DNA of 64,000 nt. Origin: JAJTCH01 sp040386195 (GTDB taxonomy: Bacteria; Pseudomonadota; Alphaproteobacteria; Rickettsiales; UBA1997). The stretch is from assembly GCA_040386195.1 (NCBI GenBank), contig JAZKFV010000001.1, positions 23,011 to 87,010 of the forward strand, read 5' to 3'. The notes under the pieces are model-generated. The model was not told where the DNA came from. It saw only the letters and a list, made by a program, of their open reading frames with translations, and did not search any database. Below, one piece after another: positions 1 through 7,796 of the stretch; the first letter of the stretch is position 1, and each line of letters begins with the position of its first letter. The position numbers and the translations under genes were made by a program.

Positions 1-243
1 CTCTCGTGCTTGGCAGCAATTCAGGCGCCAATTATTATGATGAGCCAAAACCGCAAAGAAGATCGCGATCGCAAAAGATCTGAGCATGACTATAAAATTA
101 ACCTCAAAGCCGAGTTGGAAATTAGACTACTTCACGAAAAAGTTGATCACCTTTTGATGCAACAAAATAAACGCTTCATTGAGATTCAGCAAATTCAAAT
201 GGATTTGATGGAAGATATTTTGAACAAAACCAAAATGAAATAA
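1..243 (+). CDS. DUF1003 family protein, C-terminal part (5' end outside window)
   Basis: The open frame runs in from the window edge (first visible codons read LSCLAAIQAPIIMMSQNR) and stops at 241-243. The run AIQAPIIMMSQNR, then a charged stretch and a helical tail with LHEKVDHLL, is the typical C-terminus of DUF1003 membrane proteins. The transmembrane segments of the family lie upstream of the visible part. Function is unknown. It sits 7 bases before hscA, so the two may be cotranscribed. Confidence 0.75.
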   Translation, partial: LSCLAAIQAPIIMMSQNRKEDRDRKRSEHDYKINLKAELEIRLLHEKVDHLLMQQNKRFIEIQQIQMDLMEDILNKTKMK

Positions 244-250
244 TTGGTTT

Positions 251-2092
251 ATGGCTTTACTAAAAATCTACGAACCTGGTCAAACTCCCGCGCCGCATCA
301 ACAAGAAGAAGTGGCGGTGGGAATTGATTTGGGAACTACCAATTCTTTAATCGCAATTTGCGTTAATCAAAAACCGCAAATTTTGCGCGACGAACATGGC
401 GATTTTATGCAGCCTTCAATTGTGGCGGTTGATGAGGCTAAATTTTTGGTGGGAAGAGCGGCGCAAAATTTTTCTGGTCAAAAAATTTATTCAATCAAAA
501 GATTGATGGGCAAAGGTTTTGATGATCTTGAAGGCGCAGATAATTTGCCTTTTACGGTTAAAAAAGTTGGCGAACAATTGCGGGTGGTTTTGGCGGGAAA
601 AGATTTTAACGCGGTAGAAATTTCGGCGCAGATTTTAAAACATTTAAAACAAATTGCCGAAACCGATTTGCAAAAACCAATCTCAAAAGCAGTAATCACC
701 GTTCCCGCTTATTTTGACGAAGCCGCGCGCAATGCCACCAAACAAGCGGCGCATTTGGTTGGGTTGGAAGTTTTGCGATTAATCAGTGAGCCAACTGCGG
801 CGGCGGTTGCTTATGGTTTAGAAAAAAAATCTGAAGGAAAATTTTTGGTATTTGATTTGGGCGGCGGAACTTTTGATGTTTCAGTTTTGGAGTTATCAAA
901 AGGTGTTTTTAAAGTAGTTGGTGTTGGTGGAGATTCGGTTTTGGGTGGTGATGATTTTGACAATTTAATTGGGCAGAAAATTATTGCTGAAAATGATTTG
1001 AAAAATCTGTCAGTTTTAGATTTGCAAAATATTAAACTTGCAGCAAAACAAGTTAAAGAAACGCTTACAAATCAAGACTTTATAGACATTGAAGTTAATT
1101 TAGAAAGTAAGAAATTTAACTTTAAGTTGACTAAAAAAGAATTTGAAAATCTTAGCCAAAATTTAGCTCAAAAAACTATTCAAATTACTCAAAATTTATT
1201 AGCAGAATTAGACTTAGAAATTGACCAAATTGCTGCAGTAATTTTGGTTGGTGGGTCAACGCGAATGAAAATTATTAGAGAAAAATTAACCGCAGTTTTT
1301 GGGCAAGAAAAAATTCTCGCCGATATTGATCCAGATAAAATTGTTGCCCTTGGCGCCGCTATTCAAGCCGAAGCGCTGACCTCACGCAATTCCGATAATC
1401 TACTTTTAGATGTAATTCCTTTATCGCTTGGAATTGAAATGATGGGTGGAATTGTGGAAAAAATTATTGAGCGCAACAGCGTTATTCCAACTTCTGCCGC
1501 CAAAGAATTTACCACTTACGCTGATGGGCAAAACGGAATGAAATTGCATATCGTGCAAGGCGAGCGCGAGCTGGCTAAAGATTGCCGTTCACTAGCGCAT
1601 TTTGAAATTAAAAATATTCCGGCGCTAAAAGCTGGCGTGGCGCGGGTGAGGGTGGTTTTTAAAGTTGATGCTGATGGGCTTTTAACCGTCAGTGCGATTG
1701 AAGAAATGACTGGTGAAACTCAGACTATTGAAGTGAAACCAAGTTTTGGTTTGGATGAAACGCAGGTCAAAAATATGCTTTTAGACTCGCTCAAAAATTC
1801 TAAACAAGATATTTCTGAAAGGCTTTTGGTTGAGGCTAAAGTGGAAGCTCAGAGAAATATTTTGGCGCTGCAAGTTGAGTTAATTGAAGATAAAAATTTG
1901 GTTGATGATAATTTTATAAAAGAAACCAAAGCCCAAATTGCCAAGCTGGAAGTGGCTATTTTAACTAACGATCAAAAACAAATTAATCTGGAAGCGGAAA
2001 ATTTGGAAAAATTTGCTGAACAATTAGCTGAGAAAAAAATGGATAAGGTGATTGGCGAAACTTTGGTTGGTAAGAAGATTGATGAGGTTTAA
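251..2092 (+). CDS. hscA: Fe-S cluster assembly chaperone HscA (Hsp70 family)
   Basis: A cytoplasmic DnaK-like ATPase which, with HscB, helps transfer Fe-S clusters from the scaffold IscU to acceptor proteins. The nucleotide-binding domain shows phosphate-1 motif IDLGTTNS at residues 25-32, the phosphate-2 signature FDLGGGTFD near 200, and VGGSTRM in the adenosine-binding part. The substrate-binding domain follows (SLGIEMMGG, then the beta-sandwich and helical lid). Length 613 is normal for HscA and shorter than DnaK, and it lacks a DnaK-like acidic tail, which favours HscA. No hscB, fdx or isc gene adjoins it here, so the usual isc gene order is not seen in the window. The ATG lies 7 bases after the preceding stop. 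Confidence 0.9.
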   Translation: MALLKIYEPGQTPAPHQQEEVAVGIDLGTTNSLIAICVNQKPQILRDEHGDFMQPSIVAVDEAKFLVGRAAQNFSGQKIYSIKRLMGKGFDDLEGADNLPFTVKKVGEQLRVVLAGKDFNAVEISAQILKHLKQIAETDLQKPISKAVITVPAYFDEAARNATKQAAHLVGLEVLRLISEPTAAAVAYGLEKKSEGKFLVFDLGGGTFDVSVLELSKGVFKVVGVGGDSVLGGDDFDNLIGQKIIAENDLKNLSVLDLQNIKLAAKQVKETLTNQDFIDIEVNLESKKFNFKLTKKEFENLSQNLAQKTIQITQNLLAELDLEIDQIAAVILVGGSTRMKIIREKLTAVFGQEKILADIDPDKIVALGAAIQAEALTSRNSDNLLLDVIPLSLGIEMMGGIVEKIIERNSVIPTSAAKEFTTYADGQNGMKLHIVQGERELAKDCRSLAHFEIKNIPALKAGVARVRVVFKVDADGLLTVSAIEEMTGETQTIEVKPSFGLDETQVKNMLLDSLKNSKQDISERLLVEAKVEAQRNILALQVELIEDKNLVDDNFIKETKAQIAKLEVAILTNDQKQINLEAENLEKFAEQLAEKKMDKVIGETLVGKKIDEV

Positions 2093-2094
2093 TT

Positions 2095-2201
2095 CTGGAT
2101 TGCCACGTCGCCCAAAGGCTCCTCGCAATGACGGCGCTTAGAATTTATACCAAAACTAAAAACATCGTCATTGCGAGGAGTGAAACGACGCGGCAATCCA
2201 G
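2095..2201. repeat. Palindromic intergenic repeat, family A (CTGGATTGCC...GGCAATCCAG)
   Basis: Left arm 2095-2133 and right arm 2166-2201 are imperfect inverted repeats of about 36 bases separated by an AT-rich spacer. The outer arms read CTGGATTGCC and GGCAATCCAG and the inner arms CTCCTCGCAATGACG and CGTCATTGCGAGGAG. It fills the gap between hscA and the permease gene. It could fold as a long RNA hairpin or be a small non-autonomous mobile palindrome. Similar GC-richer palindromes are known between genes of many bacteria. Confidence 0.8.
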
Positions 2202-2226
2202 AGCTTAAATCTTCACAACTTTTAAT

Positions 2227-2937
2227 ATGTTCATACCTCTCATCATTGCCATTTCTTATTGCTTAGGCTTTTTCCTCGAAAGCATGCTCGGCTTTGGCGG
2301 TGGCTTGATTGCCTACGCAATCTTGGGATTTTTTATTGATGTAAAACAAATTGTTTTGGCTGGGCTTTATATCGGCACTTGCGCTAGTGCTTATATTGCT
2401 ATTTCAGATTGGCAATCTTTTGACGGTAAAAACTTTTTCTCCAAGCTTCCGATTTGTTTGGCTGGAACTATCATTGGCACTTTCATTTTTGGCTATATCA
2501 ATGCTGGCTCTTTGGCATTTTGGCTCGGCGTTTTATTAATCTTTCTCTCCTTAAAAATTACTTTCTTTGACAAAATAAAACTGCCCAGAATTTTTGAGGC
2601 AAAGCTTTTGCTAATTGGCGGCATTGCTCACGGAATGTTTGGAATGGGCGGGCCTTTTGTGGTTAATGCTTTGAAAGATAATTTCAAAAACAAATCCCAT
2701 TTACGAACTACAATGGCAGTGTTTTTTGTGTTCTTCAACATCATTCGCTTCACTCAATTAAGCATCACCGGTAATCTAGATTGGCATTTGATTGACAGCA
2801 TTTGGTGGGCGGTTATTCCAGTGTTTATGGCTATCAAGCTTGGTCACATATTTCATTTAAAAATCAGCGAAGCGCAGTTTAAAAAGATGATTGCCCTAAT
2901 AACGATATGTTCGGGAATTAAGTTCTTGATAAATTAA
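2227..2937 (+). CDS. TauE/SafE family membrane permease
   Basis: A 236-residue, strongly hydrophobic protein with about seven or eight predicted membrane segments. Its two-part layout has Gly-rich motifs at the start of each half (MLGFGGGLIAYAILG near the N-terminus, GIAHGMFGMGGPFVVNAL in the middle), the hallmark of the TauE/SafE (sulfite exporter/TSUP) family. Members export or take up organosulfur compounds, sulfite or organic anions; the substrate cannot be told from sequence. It stands alone between a palindromic repeat and tRNA-Ala. Confidence 0.85.
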   Translation: MFIPLIIAISYCLGFFLESMLGFGGGLIAYAILGFFIDVKQIVLAGLYIGTCASAYIAISDWQSFDGKNFFSKLPICLAGTIIGTFIFGYINAGSLAFWLGVLLIFLSLKITFFDKIKLPRIFEAKLLLIGGIAHGMFGMGGPFVVNALKDNFKNKSHLRTTMAVFFVFFNIIRFTQLSITGNLDWHLIDSIWWAVIPVFMAIKLGHIFHLKISEAQFKKMIALITICSGIKFLIN

Positions 2938-2996
2938 TTTAAATTTTTATCATTCGCCGCTTCTTAATTTTATCACATCCAATTTTCCAAATCTTA

Positions 2997-3072
2997 GGGG
3001 ATATAGCTCAGTTGGTAGAGCACCTGCTTTGCAAGCAGGGGGTCCGGAGTTCGAGTCTCCGTATCTCCACCA
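2997..3072 (+). tRNA. tRNA-Ala (anticodon TGC)
   Basis: A complete 76-base cloverleaf: acceptor GGGGATA pairs with TATCTCC, D-arm GCTCAGTTGGTAGAGC, anticodon stem CCTGC/GCAGG around loop TTTGCAA (anticodon TGC, Ala), T-arm GGAGTTCGAGTCTCC, and an encoded CCA end. Its 3' half recurs at 8538-8585, so this gene is the probable integration site of the decayed element that follows. Confidence 0.97.
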
Positions 3073-3077
3073 TTTCA
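3029..3077 (+). repeat. Putative attachment site, left copy (3' half of tRNA-Ala)
   Basis: From GCTTTGCAAGCAG through the T-arm and CCA to CATTTCA this segment recurs at 8538-8585. The only internal difference is two extra G in the variable loop here (five G against three). A duplicated tRNA 3' half bounding about 5.5 kb of accessory genes is the footprint of a tyrosine-recombinase element. Confidence 0.8.
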
Positions 3078-3110
3078 ATCAATAGGCTTCACAGAGTTTT
3101 TTAAAATTGA

Positions 3111-3974
3111 TTATTTTTCTATCTGATCCAAATACCAAATTATGTCAAATGCTGCCAAATAGGCTTCAATGATTGTTTTATATGACACCAGCTCATGTTC
3201 ATGCTCAAAATTATTTCTTGGTTTTGTTACTTTTTTGTCAAATTCTGTTTTAAATTTTTCGAAAGAAGTCGCATCTATTATATTTTGACTCTCTAAAGTT
3301 CCGCTTATTTCTGAAAGTCTGTAGATAATTTTGCCATGTTTTTTGTTATCATAAAGATCAAAACTCTTAAGAAGATTTTTAGTTAAAATATCTATAGCAG
3401 AAAAAAGTAGAACCAGAGAAATATTGAAATTCTTTTGGGAAAGCTCATATAAACTTTTATATAAAACTTCTTTCCAAGCTTCATTGTGAGGTTTGTGGAA
3501 GTAGGCAGTAACAAAACATCCAGCTCCAATAAAATCTTTTGGACTAGTTGGGTGTGAGGATCTGGTGAAAAGCAAAGTTCCATCACAATTTTCAAAGAAA
3601 GGTATGTAATGTTCTAATTTTTTTGGATCACCATTTATCGTCTTTGCAAGAAAACTTACAGCAAAAAACTTATAAGATTTAGGAATTGAGACTTGATCTT
3701 GCAAATCAGCAGCATCAATTCTTGTGATAATTCCGGGTTCTAATTTTAGAGAAACTCCTAATGCCGCATTTGAGAAAGTTGTCAATACGCCATCTATTTC
3801 AGACACTTCAATCTGCTTTTTTAACAGATCTTTAATTTCAAACACATCTCCGCTGGGTGCTTTAATTCTATTTTTATCAAGCAAGATAAATTTAGACAGG
3901 GGAAATCTATTGATACCGCCATTTGGGTTTGGTATCGGAATTGAGGTTCTTTCTTCTAACGGTAAAAATATCAT
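3111..3974 (-). CDS. Uncharacterised protein with HEPN-like C-terminal part
   Basis: A 287-residue soluble protein that I cannot assign to a named family. The N-terminal half is beta-rich (residues about 1-150). The C-terminal half (about 165-287) is helical and contains KPRNNFEH, that is Arg253-x4-His258, matching the R-x(4-6)-H signature of HEPN ribonuclease domains. It lies 6 bases after an Abi-like gene on the same strand, so the two are probably one transcription unit. The location, directly inside the putative left att site of an element in tRNA-Ala, suggests a defence or stress role. The HEPN reading rests on one motif and helical context and is inference. Confidence 0.5.
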   Translation of the reverse strand: MIFLPLEERTSIPIPNPNGGINRFPLSKFILLDKNRIKAPSGDVFEIKDLLKKQIEVSEIDGVLTTFSNAALGVSLKLEPGIITRIDAADLQDQVSIPKSYKFFAVSFLAKTINGDPKKLEHYIPFFENCDGTLLFTRSSHPTSPKDFIGAGCFVTAYFHKPHNEAWKEVLYKSLYELSQKNFNISLVLLFSAIDILTKNLLKSFDLYDNKKHGKIIYRLSEISGTLESQNIIDATSFEKFKTEFDKKVTKPRNNFEHEHELVSYKTIIEAYLAAFDIIWYLDQIEK

Positions 3975-3980
3975 ATTAAA

Positions 3981-4577
3981 TTATTTCACCCCCAAAATTT
4001 CTTGAATCCCGGCTCCGCCAATTCCGCGAATAAACTTATCAATCAATTTCTCCATCTCTTCAAAATTCCAGCTTTGCAAGTTCTCAAAGTGAAAAATTCT
4101 GTTTCTAAATTTTCTAATTTCTTCCATTTCTTTTTGGATTTGTTTTAAATTTCTCTGATTGTTTTTTAGATAGGGAAAAACTCGTTCAATGATTTTATTT
4201 TTTTGCCAAATTGGAACATAGTAAGATTTGTGGAAAAGGTTGGTCCAGAAGCCAAAATTGAGGTTGGAAACTATATTATCTTGGCTAATTTCTTTGCCTG
4301 TCTTGTTTAAAGTTTCGATGATTATAGAGATTTTTTCTTGCTCTCTGGGATTTAATTTTAGTGGACATTTTTTATCAAAAAGCCAATTGCCAAAATCTTG
4401 GTTTAGTTGGCTGGCAATTTTATTTCTTAAAAATAACTCTAAAAAATGCAGGCAAACAAAAATTTCTTTGGCTTGGTTTAACTCTATTTTATAGGCTTCA
4501 AACCAGCTATCGCCGAATTTTTCTTTATAGACGGCAATTTTTTTGATTGATAAAAGGGTTTGGATTGTGGTTAGCAT
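3981..4577 (-). CDS. Abi-like protein (HEPN superfamily)
   Basis: A 198-residue protein with the layout of the Abi-like family: an N-terminal helix pair with LHFLELFLRNKI (about residue 43-54), central LNFGFWTNLF, then IWQKNKIIERVFPYL, and the C-terminal motif EIRKFRNRIFHFE, giving Arg158-x4-His163 of the HEPN fold. Relatives are linked to abortive infection and are thought to act as RNases; that activity has not been shown for this protein. It is the upstream gene of a two-gene minus-strand unit with the HEPN-like gene at 3111-3974. No separate antitoxin is evident unless the partner gene has that role. Confidence 0.75.
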   Translation of the reverse strand: MLTTIQTLLSIKKIAVYKEKFGDSWFEAYKIELNQAKEIFVCLHFLELFLRNKIASQLNQDFGNWLFDKKCPLKLNPREQEKISIIIETLNKTGKEISQDNIVSNLNFGFWTNLFHKSYYVPIWQKNKIIERVFPYLKNNQRNLKQIQKEMEEIRKFRNRIFHFENLQSWNFEEMEKLIDKFIRGIGGAGIQEILGVK

Positions 4578-4764
4578 TTTTTGGGTTTTGATATTGGTAA
4601 TATTGTATTAATGCTTGACATCGGACTTTAGCGGATTATATTAATCCACATTAGACCTGTCGTCTTCTCCCTTGAAACATAGGTGCCAGATGCCAGGTAT
4701 TTTTTTGTCTGTTGAAATATAAGACACTCGTCAAACTTTCTGCGCCAGCTCTATTTTCAGCTCA

Positions 4765-5004
4765 CTATTTTTTTCTCTTCTTCAACAACTTCACACCATC
4801 ACCTTTTTCGTCATTAATAAACTCAATGCCGGCATTTTCAAAAGCCTTTCTTATATCTAACAATGTTCTAACTGTTGGTGAGCTAATTTCTCTTTCAAAA
4901 TTGCCGATTGTTTCTCTGGCTAATTTAGTGATTTCTTGTAGATCTTCTCTGCGCCATTTCAACATTTCTCTGGCTGCGCGACATTGGATTGGGGTAATTG
5001 TCAT
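4765..5004 (-). CDS. Xre-family HTH transcriptional regulator (copy 1)
   Basis: A 79-residue single-domain DNA-binding protein. ITPIQCRAAREMLKWRREDLQ opens the helix-turn-helix (about residues 5-60), and the C-terminus AGIEFINDEKGDGVKLL is the compact tail typical of small alphaproteobacterial Xre regulators. It is transcribed away from the small gene at 5164 and has a paralogue at 9100-9351 in the same arrangement. It probably binds the inverted repeat in the gap between the two genes and represses itself or its neighbour. An AGGAAA ribosome-binding site lies upstream of the ATG. Confidence 0.85.
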   Translation of the reverse strand: MTITPIQCRAAREMLKWRREDLQEITKLARETIGNFEREISSPTVRTLLDIRKAFENAGIEFINDEKGDGVKLLKKRKK

Positions 5005-5035
5005 TTTTATTTTTTCCTATTGACAACTATGTATT

Positions 5036-5053
5036 ATACTAATAACTTAGTAT
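5036..5053. promoter_or_regulatory. Inverted repeat, candidate operator of the Xre regulator
   Basis: Perfect arms ATACTAA and TTAGTAT are separated by 4 bases, lying 32 bases upstream of the Xre start codon and between it and the divergent small gene. The second copy of the module has a related, weaker repeat (TACTA-7-TAGTA) just upstream of its Xre gene. Operator function is inferred from position and shared core. Confidence 0.45.
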
Positions 5054-5130
5054 TAAACAAAGTCTAATTTTTTAATTTATTTACTGGTTCCATCTTATTT
5101 TTCCGCAGTAAAAAATGCCATAGCTTTTTT

Positions 5131-5312
5131 ATTGCCCAACCCTAAACCCATATTATAAAACCTATGAAAGATCAAAATAACAACCAAGCTAACGACAAAA
5201 TTAATAATGAAATTTGGTATAATTTTTTTGTGCGTTCTGCCAATTCTTTAGTGTTTGATTTGCTGGATAATTTGAAACAGGTTCAAAAATTTTCTACTGA
5301 GCAATTATATAT
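5131..5312 (+). repeat. 182-bp exact direct repeat, copy 1
   Basis: This segment, from ATTGCCCAACCCTAAACCC through the first 49 codons of the small gene, is identical base for base to 9435-9616. Beyond its 3' end the two copies differ at many third positions although the proteins remain similar. This points to recent gene conversion or duplication between the two Xre/small-protein modules. Confidence 0.9.
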
Positions 5313-5391
5313 CTTAACTGCGATTTGTGATAATATTGCTAACAAGTCCAAAGATTTTAAAGAGGAATTGGCTAAGAGAGTTGGTAAATGA
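5164..5391 (+). CDS. Small uncharacterised protein (copy 1)
   Basis: A 75-residue soluble, mostly helical protein, rich in Asn near the N-terminus, with a central helix around NSLVFDLLDNLKQVQKF and a charged C-terminus KEELAKRVGK. I recognise no family. The paralogue at 9468-9695 differs only in the last third. In both places it is divergent from an Xre regulator, so regulator and small protein seem to travel as a pair. The upstream sequence CATATTATAAAACCT, kept in both copies, contains a likely -10 element. Confidence 0.7.
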   Translation: MKDQNNNQANDKINNEIWYNFFVRSANSLVFDLLDNLKQVQKFSTEQLYILTAICDNIANKSKDFKEELAKRVGK

Positions 5392-5757
5392 ATTGTTTGA
5401 TAAAAATTAGTTTTTTAATCGTCGGAAATTAGATGTAAAAATTATGGTGAAGTTAGAAATTTTATATGCCAAATACATCTTATATCATTTCCAATTTTCC
5501 CTTAGTTTTTAATTTTTTGATATTCAAATGATATTCGCTTGATATTCAATTGATAGTCAGCCTTTTAGCCTTATAAATACTAACTTCAAGCCACTTTCAC
5601 TTTTTGCATCTTAAGATGCGCCCAGTGTGTCACTTTTTCCGGCTTCGCCGTGACAGCTTTTTATACTTGCCTCTATCTTTAATTTTGAAACTTAATTTTT
5701 CACCAAAGCCATTTCTGGTAATTGGGGTAATAACTTGAAACCAAAACCACAAACTCA
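5392..5757. other. 366-bp intergenic region with four 11-bp-spaced TGATATTC boxes
   Basis: No gene is seen. At 5518-5558 the box TGATATTC occurs at 5518, 5529 and 5540, with a variant TGATAGTC at 5551: four units at an exact 11-base period, putting them on one face of the helix. A 14-base perfect palindrome GCATCTTAAGATGC lies at 5606-5619. A weak hairpin (TGTCAC...GTGACA at about 5637-5662) is followed by a short T-run. The spaced boxes look like protein-binding iterons or operators. Confidence 0.7.
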
Positions 5758-6090
5758 ATGAGCAACCTAATCAACAACCCGCAATACAAAAATTTACTAG
5801 AGCAAATCAAATCCCAAATTGACTCCTCCAGACAGCATATTGTTACTAATATCAACAAAGGGCTTATTTTGCTTTATCATTCAATTGGAACGGAAATTAT
5901 AAAAAATCAAACCCAATATGGCTGGGGTGCTAAAATTATTGATCAGCTGAGCCAAGATTTAAAAAAGGAATTGCCTAATACAAAAGGTTTTAGCCCACAG
6001 AATCTTAAATATATGAAGAAATTTGCTGAGGAATATAAGGCAGATGAAATTGGCAATGTACCCAAATTTAAGACACTTCATACCTTCTAA
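5758..6090 (+). pseudogene. DUF1016 (YhcG N-terminal domain) protein fragment
   Basis: The 110-residue frame matches the N-terminal DUF1016 domain: LLEQIKSQIDSSRQ, then INKGLILLYHSIGTEI, GWGAKIIDQLSQDL and FSPQNLKYMKKFAEEY. Full-length YhcG-type proteins are near 340 residues and carry a C-terminal PD-(D/E)xK nuclease domain. Here the frame ends right after the N-terminal domain with an unrelated tail (VPKFKTLHTF), and no nuclease domain follows in any frame. It is probably a truncated remnant; a functional stand-alone DNA-binding domain is the alternative. Confidence 0.75.
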
Positions 6091-6210
6091 ATTTGATGTA
6101 AAATCAGCTGAAGTTTTAGCTTCGTCAGTAATTTTTCTTTTAGAATTTATACTATAATGATAAGATCAGCGGCTCGGGGGATTTACTAATAAAGTTAATA
6201 TTTTATTGCA

Positions 6211-6636
6211 ATGACACACAGCCATTTCGGAGTATACGGAATTATTTTGAACCTTGATCAAACACAAATACTTCTCATTAAAAAAGCGCGCGGACCTTAT
6301 ATTGGGCGTTATGATTTGCCTGGAGGAAGTATGGAAAGCTTAGAATTGTTGGAAGAATGTTTGTATCGTGAAATTAAGGAGGAAACCGGATGTGCAGTTA
6401 TTAACGCCTCACAAATCAAGGCCGTAAGCACATTATTTCATTATAATAATGGTAAGAAAGATTGCACTTTAAGGCATATCGGTGTTATTTATCGTGCAGA
6501 AATTGAAGGGACTCCTAGTGCTACAGGTGATGGAGAAGATTCAAATGGCTGTGTTTGGCATGATATAAAGTCGATTGATCCAGATAAAGTATCGCCGTTT
6601 TTATTGTTAGCATTAGACTGTATTGAAAAAAAATGA
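6211..6636 (+). CDS. NUDIX hydrolase
   Basis: A 141-residue single-domain hydrolase of nucleoside diphosphates linked to another moiety. The Nudix box is complete at residues 39-61: G-x5-E-x7-R-E-I-K-E-E-T-G-C, preceded by IGRYDLPGG. Substrate cannot be predicted; small stand-alone members act on oxidised nucleotides, sugar nucleotides or cofactors. It sits among decayed genes yet its frame and catalytic box are intact, so it is likely functional. The start codon follows a purine-poor leader without a strong ribosome-binding site. Confidence 0.9.
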   Translation: MTHSHFGVYGIILNLDQTQILLIKKARGPYIGRYDLPGGSMESLELLEECLYREIKEETGCAVINASQIKAVSTLFHYNNGKKDCTLRHIGVIYRAEIEGTPSATGDGEDSNGCVWHDIKSIDPDKVSPFLLLALDCIEKK

Positions 6637-6702
6637 AATATCATTTTTGACAGGGAAAATATCCAATTATTAGGAAGTCTTAAATTACAAAAAATCAATC
6701 AC

Positions 6703-7599
6703 ATGACATCAAGCAAAAAACATTACACCATTGGCACTGGTAGCATTGATGCAACCTATTATTCTGTTGGTCGCGCTATCTGTGAAATTATAAATAAACA
6801 ATCCTTGGATTTTACCTGCGAAGCAATATCTACGGCTGGATCTGTCTATAATCTTAAATCCATAAGAAACAAAGCGCATGATTTTGGCATCAGCCAATCC
6901 ATTGTGCAATATCGTGCTTTTGAGGGAATTGATGAATTTGAGATGGATGGTAAAAATGATGATCTTCGCATGATCACGCCTTTACACACAGAAATAATGA
7001 TTATTGCCGCCAAAAAAGGAAGTTGGATCAAATCATTTTCTGATTTAAAGCGAAATCGTGTCAATATTGCCAATGCTGGATCTGGCACCAGAACCATCAT
7101 AGAAAAATTATTAGCTCATAAAAATATTGATCACCAATATTTTTCAGAAATACATGAATATAAAAGCGGAGAGTTGCCAGATTTATTTCGTAATAACAAA
7201 ATTGATGCAGCAATTTATCCCCAATAAAATTTACAACGATATGGTGAATGATTGCGATGTTGAATTGATTAGTTTGTGGGATGATGTGGAAAGCTTTATC
7301 AAAAATAATCCCGAATATACGCCAGCTTCTATTCCTGCAAATATATTTATCAAAACCATAATGAACCTATAAAAGGCTTTGGAATATTAACGGCTCTGTC
7401 TGCATCTAGTGATATTTCGGCGGAACATATTGCAACTTTGTTGCAAGTTCTAAAGGAACGCAAACAAGACCTTGGGGCGATACACTCAATTTTTAAAACA
7501 ATCTCCTACCCAATCAAATCTTATAAAGTCATTTTGAGAGTGTTTGGTTTGTCTTTGTTGGGGTTGGTTGCAATGGTGGTTTTTTTGAGTGAATGCTGA
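6703..7599 (+). pseudogene. TAXI-family TRAP solute receptor, frameshifted
   Basis: The first frame (6703-7227) encodes a TAXI-type receptor: YTIGTGSIDATYYSVGRAIC, then ISTAGSVYNLKSIRN, FGISQSIVQYRA and ANAGSGTRTIIEKLL. Homology continues after the stop in another frame (NKIYNDMVNDCDVELISLW...NPEYTPASIPAN, about 7212-7345). It shifts again near 7346 to read YQNHNEPIKGFGILTALSAS and on to a stop at 7597-7599, ending in a hydrophobic segment (LRVFGLSLLGLVAMVVFL). Two shifts, the first at a CCCC run, mean decay or sequencing error. There is no N-terminal signal peptide and no TRAP membrane subunit nearby. The C-terminal membrane helix is unusual for a TAXI protein. Confidence 0.8.
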
Positions 7600-7745
7600 C
7601 TTTCTTAATCTTGCTAACAATTTACAATGTTTCAGGCAATAAAAAACCCGCTCTCTGGCACCTAAATTTAAAGGGAGAAGATAACGGGTCTAATGGGATA
7701 ATTATATTGAAATCAAGAAAGTTAGCTGTTATATTACTCTTATCA

Positions 7746-7796
7746 CGATGAGGGGCTACCCTTAGGTTTCGTCCTAAGGATTATGCCTCTCTTTTT
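7746..7796 (+). terminator. Rho-independent terminator-like hairpin
   Basis: A nested hairpin: inner arms CCTTAGG/CCTAAGG around TTTCGT, outer arms GAGGGGC/GCCTCTC, followed by seven T. It overlaps the 3' end of the minus-strand NYN gene and would end plus-strand transcription coming from the Nudix/TAXI region. Confidence 0.6.

Larger units (their letters stand above)
4635..7708. mobile_element. Possible non-autonomous element: inverted termini with 8-bp direct repeats
   Basis: Positions 4645-4689 and 7655-7698 are imperfect inverted copies sharing CATTAGACC, CTTCTCCCTT and TAGGTGCCAG. Immediately outside them is the same 8-mer ATTATATT (4635-4642 and 7701-7708), the arrangement expected of terminal inverted repeats plus a target duplication. 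The enclosed 3 kb holds an Xre regulator, a small protein, a DUF1016 fragment, a Nudix gene and a broken TAXI gene, but no transposase. The 8-mer is AT-only, so chance identity is possible. Alternatively the two arms are structured RNA or terminator copies. Confidence 0.4.
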
